NCBI RefSeq assembly: GCF_001039355.2
Contig: NW_019773736.1
Location: 621,073-683,072, forward strand
Direction of reading: 5' to 3'
Length of the DNA stretch: 62,000 nucleotides
Origin: Lingula anatina
Taxonomy: Eukaryota; Brachiopoda; Lingulata; Lingulida; Lingulidae
In this document: piece by piece, positions 36,700-48,212 of the stretch
How the letters are laid out: every line of letters starts with the position of its first letter
Numbering within the stretch: the first letter of the stretch is position 1
Made by a program: the position numbers and the translations under genes
The notes under the pieces: generated by a model
The model's database searches: none
What the model was told of the DNA's origin: nothing
The model's input: only the letters and a program-made list of their open reading frames with translations

Positions 36700-39600
36700 A
36701 GACAATATCAAGAAATATGTTAACTATTGGATATTTGAATAAATATTGATTGTGAAGTATCTTTTAGAAAATACTGCTAAATTTTCCTCTGGGAAACACC
36801 ACTATTTAGTTTGCTATATTAGTAACTTTTATCATTTGTGTGTAATCTCAAGCAGTGAATAAATAAGAAAAATAAAAAAAATGGGTTTTTGTTTTCAAAC
36901 TGAATATATTTATTTACCATAAGAATAGAAGTCTGATTGCTTCATTATGATGGTATAAATTGGACTTCAGTTGACAAAAATCTGATTGAAAATAATGTTT
37001 AGGCAGAATGGATAGACCCATGTTTTGATTCTGGATATTTTTCCTTTTCTAAAGTGTAGTTCAAAATAATGGACAAATTAAAGTTTTAAAAACAAAATGG
37101 TAAAATCCACACCTTTAGAAAATTTTCCTAGTAATGAAGCTTAGTTCAAGTATCAGTTGTGCAAATTTCTAAGATGAATGATATTGATTTTAAAGGAGTA
37201 AGTACCCTAAAAATGCAAATCTACAGAAATCGTTAACATGGCAAGGTACGTAGATGTGCATGCGTCAAATAGTCTAGTTTATGATTAATTAACTTAAACT
37301 AATATATGCTTAACTGAGACTTACAAAGTGCAGTTCAGTTTACTTGTTTAATGTGGAAAAACTCAATATCAGCCTTAATGTCAGACATAGACTGCTTTAA
37401 TTCTGTATTATGAGATAATGTCCACATGATGATGTTTACTCAAAGGTGCTTTTTCTTTCATGAAAGTGTCAGTGCCAGTGGTTTTACTTCATGCATTATT
37501 TGACTGTTTCTTTAGTTTGTATATTGTTTGAAGCATAAATCAATGCAGGTTCAGAGCTAAGAAAATGTATTGCCGTCCCTTGCAAAGAAAAGACGATATA
37601 GGACATGTAAATGTTACATTATTACATTGTGCAATAGTAGTGGAATGTATTTAGAGGCCTGTGATAGAAAGAAAATCAGCAAGTGATAGATTTTCAATCT
37701 GTCATCTAGAAATTAGTTTGAACAGCAAAGCAACTTAATCAGGATTAGTTCTGAGTAAAAATCCATTGAAGCATATGATTTACAGTTATCACTTGACAAT
37801 TTGGATGATAGCTTTTACTTTGGATGTTTACCAAGCATCCTTGTTTAAAGTAATGAGCCTTAGCAAGTAAATTTATCTAGTTTGATTAAGAAAATTAGCT
37901 GTTGCCAAGCACATGTTGATTTCCCACCTGTTTCATGTTATTTCTAGCAAGATAGTGCTATTGTCATATACAGTGTCAGTTTCAATAATTGAACATTAAT
38001 CAACAATGTTCTGCTGAATTAAAATTTGCCCCACCTCCTCTTGCTCAGATGTAATAATGTAAGTTAGATCATGATCATTGCTACCATTTAACTTTTACAT
38101 GTAGTTCTATGCTCTTTGAAAGTACATGTACATTTGAAGTTTCTCAATGCAGCATTGTAATGACATTTATTTGTTTGCATAGTACTTGGGTACTTGGGTA
38201 CCTGTGACCTGGAGAAGCACCCAACAGTGCACAAACAATGGGTATGGAATATTACATTGAGAACAATCTATGGCCATAGTGTTCATTGTTAGTTTTTGGT
38301 GTTAGCCATGAGGCAAAGGGTGAAAAGTTGCATGGATATAAGCATGCGCGAAGTAAATAGGTGACTTTTGGACAAGGTCTCTCAGAGCAGCTAGTATGTT
38401 CGATACAGTATCAGGACTGAAAGTTGCATTTGAAATTGCTCTTTTCATGACATTGTATCCATAGACCAGTTATTGGATCTGTTTATTGGTATGATTTTAA
38501 TTTATTTTAAGATTTGGGATTGAATTGTGAGGAATTGTGTTTGTGATAGTTGTTAATTAGTGGAATATCAGTCAAATATGTATGACATAAAACTAAAGTT
38601 GTTGCCAAGTTTTTTCTAAAGGGTTATTTGACTTGGTAAATTAACTACTACAACTACTTCAAACATGGGACTAAGTGTTACTAGGATTAAGCCATTCTAG
38701 CAAAAGGTGAGTTCTTGACAGCATACAGACAGAAAGACCACAGTGCTTTTCTCTTAGACTCGAGATATAGCATAATACATTATAAATGTACATACTGGTG
38801 AAGTAAAAGTAGTTTTTGCTGGATGATAGCCTTTAATTATGAAATTGACCTCAAATTTTAATGGTAGAACTAGCTATTTGTGTAATATGCTGACTTTTAA
38901 AAGAAAATACTTAATTGATATTCTCTTCTTTAGATTAATTGATAATTAATAAATAGAAATGCTTCACCAAAGTTGCCATGTGCCTGTGTATTGATCTTAA
39001 CAGTGGTCCTGCACTAGATCAATAATATTACCAAACTTTCTCAATAAGAAATGTGTCCCCATTTATATTGAACACACATGCACACTAAGTATTTTCCTGT
39101 TTTATGCACTAAAATGGGTATACATGTACATATATTAGACCTGGGAGAATAAAATATATATGTAGAAGAACGTTTTGATAACAATACGGAATTAAAGGTA
39201 GGTTGAGGTACATACTTAAGCATTGACATAAGCCTGAAAAAGATGGCTAGCTAGAATGTCTTACAAGGATATGTCTTTACCTTGCAAGCTTGCCAACAAG
39301 GGCTGATTAGTCGATTGTTAATAGGCCACCTGCAAGGTTGTATACTTCTTTCTTCATGCAGGTATGCAGGCAGTTGAAAATTGCATCAAATACTGTTTAC
39401 TCAATTTGAGTGTATTTATTGCAAAGCATTAGGTTATGTAATAGAAATTCTTTCAGTAAGAGTCAGTTATTCAGTGCTTTATAATACGTGTGTCATTTGG
39501 TTTCAAGGTTATTTTTTGGCCAAAATTAGGCAAATGATTACCACTATTTAAGGATTGCGTGCTTTGAGTTGGAATTATAGTCAAATAATTCTAAGTTAAG

Positions 39601-40095
39601 CTGTTTGAAGAAACTAACAAAATTGTAACTTTGTCTTTATATGGGGCCGTAGTAATAGTTCGAAGGTTCAACAGTCCAAATGTTCATTGGTCTGAATGTT
39701 CACTATGGAACCATCGGACCAATGAACCCTTGATAAAAAAACGATGAAAATGTTACTATTTTTTGGACTAATGAACCTTCCGACCAATGAACCTTTGGAC
39801 TATCGAGACGCCCCCATTTATATAAGACAGCTGAGGATATTGTGGGTGCTAAAGCTTTTTGAAGTTTTTTTTTTTTTTTAGATTATACAAAACCATTAGA
39901 AATGCCCTAGTTCTAACAGTGCAGGGCATATCTCTGAAGAAAAAGGACACACCTGAAAACATGAAGACATATTGCATTCAATTATGACATCTCCTGAAGA
40001 AAAGTGATGGCCACTGAATGAGAAACAGAAGGACATTAAAAACAAAATAACAGGAACAAATGGTCTATCTTAACATCCATGGAATTCAATAGATC
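36700..40095. other. Gene-poor spacer between ADSL and the channel gene
   Basis: 3.4 kb of AT-rich sequence with no exon or RNA gene I can support. It holds one MITE (39643-39816), scattered ACATGTA-type words and, presumably, the promoter and 5' UTR of the channel gene at its right end. Confidence 0.5.
39643..39816. mobile_element. MITE, GGTTCATTGGTCC family, copy 3
   Basis: Longest of three relatives in the window (~174 bp). The ends GGGGCCGTAGTAATAGTTCG and, reverse complemented, GGGGGCGTCTCGATAGTCC form imperfect inverted repeats. Flanks share TTTATAT (39636-39642 and 39817-39823). The interior has at least five GGTTCATTGGTC-like units in both orientations. Confidence 0.75.
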
Positions 40096-40265
40096 ATGAG
40101 TAAAACAAAGTTGTGGGCAGAGAGGCGCGAGTCTAGTCAGAGCAATAAAGTAAGTACCACTACAACATGAATGTAGTACGTGGCATCATTATACTTGTGA
40201 CATTAATCTGTGACTGTTTAACTTGGTTTCTACTAGTTATTGTAGCACAGTGTAGATGTCATGGT

Positions 40266-40321
<56 letters not shown>

Positions 40322-43300
40322 AGGAATCATTCTATCTACACACAACTTACCCAAGTCTCAAATTTAAAGGCAATAAGCAGGATAACAATGGTATTAAGTG
40401 GGTTTCCTTTGGTATTCAAAAAATAACATATTACTTTAAAATGTACAAGTATATACTAGGGAAGTCAAATGAGATGTCATATCTGTAAATTTTTAGGTAT
40501 CAGAGACTGAGACAGATGAGAGTTTTACTATTAAACTTGCTGCTGCTCACATTGAGGATGCTATCCATGGAAGGTATGTAACTTTTTCCATTCATTGTAC
40601 AATATATGGTAAGATGCCATGCAGCCAGAGCCAAAGACTAATGATGGTAATAAGTAAATTTAGAACTTAAGAAGTAATTCCACTATTGAACAACTTATAG
40701 TGTTAATTTCATACCTAAATTCATTTAGCAAAGTTGAACTAGTTGCTACTGAGACCAGATAAATCCATAAATAGTTATACATCACAACTTGTAAATAATG
40801 TCAGAATGTTTATATTTAAAATATAAATTGTTTTTAGAATTAATACAATTGTCTGAATACCTAATTGGATGTGGATAGAGAAGAAAATAAATTTAGTATT
40901 AAAATCAATACAGATACATAAAAACAAACTCCATTTATATGTTTTTCTAATCTGTTGATAGACTTACGATGTGCCATTTTACTTACAGAGCTGCTTATGG
41001 TAAAGCCAAAGCCATACAGAGCACACCGTGGATGCAAAGGTAAGGATTTCTTTCTGGATTCAAGTTTCAGGGCTTATATGGGACTTCTCTGTAACTAGCA
41101 CATACATGTGCTTAATCCCTGTCAAGGATCCAATAAATCCTGTACTGGTAGGAGCCAATAGGACATTGGCCCAATTTCCTATAGGATCTTATAGAAACCT
41201 ATATAGGACTTTTTAGTAAGGGAGTTTCATATGTCTGATAGACTGTAGCCTTAAAAATGCCTACATGTTGGCATTTTCCTTTGAAATTGGTGCTCTGTAC
41301 AGATGAATTAGAATTTCTGCATGTGAAGGCACATTTACAGCTAGCTAAGTTCACTTCTCTACTCTTTGCAGCTTCCAGTGTTTCAATCATTAGAGGCATA
41401 CAGACATGATCAACTGCATGTTCATGAAAAATAAAAAGACAAAGTCTAGAAACTGCACTTGTGCAATTGTTTTCAACAAGTTTCGTTATTTTGTCAGGTG
41501 TTTCCAAATAGTATCTAACAAGTGGTACAACCGTTTTCTGGTGCTTAATGTCATTGTCCATTCCTGCTTGGTGGCTTGGGAACCCACACAGATTGATGAA
41601 CCTGCAGGGTCGTAAGTAATGTTATAATCAGGTTATACTCCTATATATGCAGCGAAGTACAGTACAGTACAGTAAAACCATATTAAGTTCTTGTATTTCA
41701 AGGTCACATTCAGAACGGGTGATCTGCAGACTAACTGATCCTCAAACTACATATGGCTGACCCCACCTCCATAGGCACCATTAAATGGATTAAGGCTTCA
41801 TTCACATGGAATGTCTATTTTCTAAATTCTATTTTCTATTCGCGGTATGTCTTGTGATCACGGTCTGTGCCCTGAATATCCCGCGGCGTAATTACTGGCA
41901 GCGCGAGCCAGTTACTATAAGTTACTATAGGTAACTGGCTCGCGCTGCCAGTAATTACGCGGCGGGATATTCAGGGCCCAGACCGTGATCATAAGATACC
42001 GCAAATAGAAAATAGATTTTTAGAAAATAGACATTCCATGTGAACGAAGCCTAAATCTCAGCTCCCAGGTTAAATTGCTAGGCCCCTGCAGGGATAATGA
42101 GGGATCAGGGATTAATCTGCATTGCTTTTAAGTGGGACGGCCATTTTTGATCTGTGGATCTGTTAGTCCACGGATCAACTTGTTCTGAATGTGCTCAAAA
42201 ACTCCAATCCTTCAGCAAATATTTGTCTGTTCTTACAGAGCTTAATTGACAAATGTGAGATTCATTATTTATCTGCACAGACCTTCCCCATTCAGAGACT
42301 TTGTTTGCAGGATTGTTTGATTTTGTTTAAAAAATTATTTTGTCTTCTAGAACTCACCCTGTGGTATTTGTGATAGGGTTTGTCTGCTTGGCCATATATG
42401 TAGCAGACCTCGTCTTCAGCATATCATTTTTCACATGGAAAAGTGTGAAGGATTTCAAAGTGGAAGAGACAAAATGGCTTAGGTATAGCATTTTACAACT
42501 GCAGGAATATTTTACCAAATTGATTGGTTCTGCACAGTTGCAATAATGTTGCTTTTGAATTCCAGCCCTTACGATTCTTTATGTAAAGTTGTTTTGAAAG
42601 TTGTTTTGAAAGATAACTTTGATTTCTTTAGTAATAATTCTGCCTAATAGTTTATCAGTACTAATAGGAAGTGCATTTTATTTTTATTTTTTTATTTTTA
42701 TTTTTATTTATTTTTTTTAGAAAATTGATTTCAAATATGTTGTGAAATAGACCATCCCTATGAAATGTTTTGTAAAACAAGGTTTTGCACCAGTTTGTTT
42801 TTATTATGGAAGAGTATCTGAATAAAATATACAAATAGTTGAAAAATACACACTGTAAGATTTTAAGACTGATCTTGCTTCAACTTCAGGGTGGAGTGCA
42901 TCTTCATCACCATGTTCATCATAGACTATTTGTTACTACTTGTCCAGCATTTTATAGCATTAGGAGGAATCAGTGCAGTAAGTATATGAACATATGTCTG
43001 TCTTTATGACTTGAAAAAAGTTGTGAGCATGTTGCCTTTATTTCATCTTTTTAGCATGGATTTTTGATAGATTTTAATTTAAACTAACAATTTTAGTTCA
43101 TGTAACAAGTGGACTCTATGATTTTCGTTAATTATGATAATTGTTTCTTTAATTCAGCGTATACCAAGTCCGTTCCGTTGCCTGCGTCTGGCAACTATCT
43201 TCTGTAAGATCACCAATGTGGCTCATGTGTTTGAGATAGCTCTTCTTGTCCTGTTCAAGATTATCAAGGTAATAAGCAAAAATTCTAATATAATTTTTTA

Positions 43301-46300
43301 TTAAATGAAAGTTTTCAGACCATATGATCTCAGCTCAAACAATGATAATTTTTGTATGAAAATTAACTAATAATAATTTACATGTTAGAGGGAAGCCTGC
43401 AACCTGTCAGAGGGAAGCCCTCGTAAGTTATGTTTAAATCCTTGCTTAATCAATTTGGAACATTCATATCAGCTATGTTCTGTATCATTTTAAAACAAAA
43501 CATGTTTTTATCCAGTTTCTCCTGATTATCCTTGGTTTTGTTGCTGTGTTTGCTGCCATTGGCATTCAGCTGTTTATGATGGACTATCACTATATTGGTT
43601 GTTACCATAGAGAGAACTTGACCAATGCAGATGGTATGCCTTGCAATGAAAGCATATCTGATGATACCACAGGGTAAGTAAAAATTTGATCGTCTTTTAT
43701 TTAGGGACAGATTTATGGTGACAATTGTTATGCACAAAATTTTATGGAGGATTAAAGCAAATTCAAATTTTGAAATTTTTAGCACTTCAAATATAGTGCA
43801 ATTATTCCATAATTTGTCTTGAAATATTTCAAATAAATGAACAGTGTGCTTGTTTTGCTATTTTTTTAAATGTACAATTATTTTCTTTCAGATCTTTTGA
43901 TAACATAGGATTTTCCTTTATAAAAGTGTTCAGTTTGCTAACAACCTCAAACTACCCTGTAAGTACCTCTCTGCTTGAAAAGAGAATACAGTTAAATAGT
44001 ATTAATAAAACCCATATGACTTTCAGATAATTTCAAGGAAAAATAAGAAAGGCTACATTTCCAGGCTAAAATCCTTTAGAAACAAGAATCATCAAATTTT
44101 GAATTATGGTAACATTTTATGAATATTAAAACTTGTTTTCTATTAAGGTGTTTCTTATGATAAAAAGTCTATTTATTTATATGAATTTGTTGTTATTAAA
44201 AGCAATTTTACTTTGTCATCAGCACATCATGTGGGGAGCATATTTGGCATCCTGGACAAGCTTCTTCTATTTTGCCGTCTTCCTCTATGCAGGATTGTTC
44301 ATAGCCACTGCTCTACTGCTTGCCATTATAGTTGATGAATATTGGTGAGTTAATCCTCAGATTATTAAGCAGCCAGTCAGTACTTGTGGTATGTAATCAT
44401 ATATGTTTGATTTTTGTCATGTTTGGTTTTTGAAAAAAAGAATGCATTTTGCAGCACTTAGAGCATTTAGAAGCATTCTTCCATTGGTGTCTATTTTATC
44501 CCCATTTTGGGAAGGATAAGTGCTTGACTTGAACCCTCCACACCCCCATTCCCCAATTCTTAATGAATTATTATTGTTTTTTTTTTTGTGGTTATTATAA
44601 GTTTTTTGTTTATGTAAGTTGTCAAACAATACTGACCTTATAAGAATCTGCATTTATTCTCAGGGCCTCCTGCAAAGCAGATGTCAAACGTGAACGAAAG
44701 CAAGAGAGGGGGGAAATAGTAAAGGCATTCAACCTGTTGGATGATCCAGGTGCTGGGAAAATTCCTGTTGATGATGAAAAACTTTTTCAAGTTTTTAAGT
44801 TATTAAAACCCAATGTGAGTATTTGAGATTATATACAGCTATATTGTATAAAAATTAAAATAACTCCTATAAGATTTTGAAATTATGTTTTCAGACCAAC
44901 TAGATAAATGCCATTTGTCTAAAATGTAACACATTGGTGCAATTTGTCAGTTGTAATGATTTATGTTAAAAAAAACAAAGTGATGTATTTTTTAAAATTA
45001 CTTGACATCTGTTGACATGACATGAAGATTTTTGACTTTGAATTGACTTTAGATGATTAATTCCATTTCCTTTTCCATGCAGAATTCGAGGGCAGAAATC
45101 AAAGAGCTTATTCAAATCATGGATATGGATTGTGATGGAAAGATCAGTAATTTTGACTGTGTCACTATGTTAACAGACGTATTGCATTATGAGTTTGAGA
45201 AAGTAGATGAGGAACAGGTGAGGAAAAATAACATGTTACTTGATCTGTATATTCTGTTTGTCATATTTCTTACTTTAAATTGAAGAATACTATTCTATTT
45301 TGACTCAATTTTTCCTACATGGTATTTTGATATTTTTCAAACTAGATTACATATACTGGCTTTAGTTTGAACTTAATGATAACATGGTGCAGCTGCCAAT
45401 TTATTCCTTTTCTGATATATTTTATGATTCATAATAATACAATTGTCTCTTGGTTTTCAGGATAAAGGCAACAAATGCATTGTAGCATACAGAAATGCTT
45501 GCAAGAAAGTGTTTGAGTCAAAAGGATACAATTGGTTTTCAGTCATATTAATTTTGATTCATAGGTGAGTTGTGTGCTGCTGCTGATTAGGTAAATTTTG
45601 AGTACCCCAATGGAAATTTTACTGCCTTCTCAATTTTTTGTTTACACTGTTAAATTGATGCATTCGAAAAAATGATATAATATACTAAAACAAGTTGCTA
45701 GTACTGTGTGACCAGACATATACATGTACTTGGCAACCCCATGTTTACAAAATTATTATTGTCTGAAATTATTATTGTCTGAAAAGTGCTCATTTCCATT
45801 GTTGATATACTAGATATACAGTTATGATACAAATGAATAATCTGTAACTATCTAATTTGTTATTATTTTCAGTGCATTGTTTTGCATGAAGTGGTATAAT
45901 ATGGGACAGACAGAAGAAACAGTAGTACATCTTCTAATGACCAGCATCACAGTGATTCTCTTGGTCAGTGCTGCCTTAGTCTAAATCTTCTAGATCTTCT
46001 TTTTACTACACCAATAATTATTTATGGCAAATTAAAATATTAATTAAAAAAGTTTTAAAACCACAAAATCTTTGAGCAGCATCACATTGATGTTTTGGTC
46101 AGTGCTGCCTCTAGTTATATGCTTTCTATATATTTTTAACTGTTACAACCATTATTTATGGCAATATAATTACGTACAGACACATCGTGTCTCTACATAT
46201 GATCATCAGCAGCATCTGTGGTTGCCTTGTCATTGTCGTCGCCATGCATTTTGAGAGATAACATGATAAGTTATAAAATAAGTAATAACCTATTCTCTTC

Positions 46301-48142
46301 AAAGTTGCAGAACTGATGGATATACATAAAATGCAGGTTGAGTTTAAAAATTAGATTGACTGGATCATTTTTTCAGAAGTTAAGCTGTTTTTTCCGCTTT
46401 TTATTTATTTATTTATTTATTTATTTATTTTATTTTATTTTTTTTTTGACTTGGTACTTGTATTGGACTTGCTTACAAATTTTTAAAAGTCGGCCTGATA
46501 GGAATTTTAGCAGTTGATTTAAATTAATTTCCCGTTTTATGTAAATGCTAATTTGAAGTTTGAATAAGTAATTTTATTTGTTAGTAAACAGTGAGCTGAA
46601 ATGTATATAAGAGGGGTGCTTTTTCTGACAAAAAAGTGGATATCCTTCCATTAATTGCTCCAATGTGCAACAAGGATTAAGAATTTTTAAATTCAGGACA
46701 GACCAGTTTTCTACCCAGAGTAGTGGTTCTTTCAATCTTTTATTTGACTACAAAATGATAACATAAGTTGCTGTACACTATGCATTTGCCTTAAAAAGTA
46801 AAATAAACAATGTACTAGGATATAAACCCCAGAACATGACAAAAAAGGCTAGCAAATGCTAACAAGAAAATGCATTTTTTTTTCGGTGGGTGCAGTTTCT
46901 CCCAAAAGGGTTCAGTTCTTCAGAAATGTACCGGGTAATTAAGTATGCATAGACTGGAAGAATGTGGAACTGTGACTGGAAGAATGGAAGATACAAATAA
47001 TAGCTGTTTACAGCCCATGAAGATCTTGATATTCCTCCAGATCCTTAACTTCTGTTGAGAATGGTATGTTTTCAGGAAGCTGTTTTGGGTGTAAGGTAAC
47101 CGCTTCTTTCGGTGTTCCCTGTGGTTGTCTTTCTTCCCATTTTTCTTCAGGGTCTTGTTCAGGGTGTCCGAAAATACCCTAGTATATTTAAAATTCTTAA
47201 TCAGAAAACAATGGGTATATTTAACAGATGTGTCTGTAAATAAAGCTGTCACCTTCAGCTGAGTTGATGTCGCCATCACTGGGCACTTTCAGAGATAACA
47301 TCATAAGTGGAAAACCATTTCATCTTGCTATTATTTTCAACTTTTTGTAGTTTAACATAACAAAAAAAAAATAATAAATAAATAAATAAACCAAAGTAAT
47401 TCAATTGGTTGTGTCAAGCAAAAGGGTATGGACCACAATGGAAATAAGTGTTTTCCACTTTCTTTTGTCATCCATGTATTTATCATTATTGAAATATATT
47501 TTGTAAATAATTCACATATTATGTATGTAATAAATCAAACCAAAGCCAAAAAGGCTCTCTTTAGGTGACTTTTTTTAAATAATATGGTGGTACAGCTGAA
47601 ATAGCACTCAATGTGAAAAAGAAAGGAGTGAAGTCATCTGAACAAACAACATATTTACTCCCTACCTTACCATTCCCAGTGACTGTCACAGTTTGTGTTG
47701 ATTGACTATTGAGCAGACTGGCTGCATTTTGACCAGAGTCAGGACTTTCAGGTGTAAGTGATGGTATCGAGTGGCCCTGATCTGAACTGTTCTGTCTGTC
47801 AGTCATGTTTAACTCTGCAAGGGACAATATGACAAAGTGCTTTTTTTCCTAATGTGTACATTTACAGTAACTGCATGTTATTCAACAAAAGAAACATTTA
47901 TGTAAATTGGTATTCTTAGATTTTTCTTCTGTTTAACAAGCATTGTATACTAGGGCCTTCTGAAAACATTATATATCAAGTTGTGTCAGGCAGAGATACA
48001 CCTGTACATGTTGTAACTATTGAACTAGAACGCAATGCTCAATGGTGAAAATAAAATGTGAAATATTCCAAATCTGGCAAGGGTACACTCATATATATAG
48101 TAACTATATATCGAACTTGAATTAAGGAATATTCAGTGTCAC

Positions 48143-48212
<70 letters not shown>

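Noticed and set aside
41199-41561. 120-codon minus-strand frame
   Set aside because: It overlaps channel exon 4 in antisense and has no recognisable domain or splice support.
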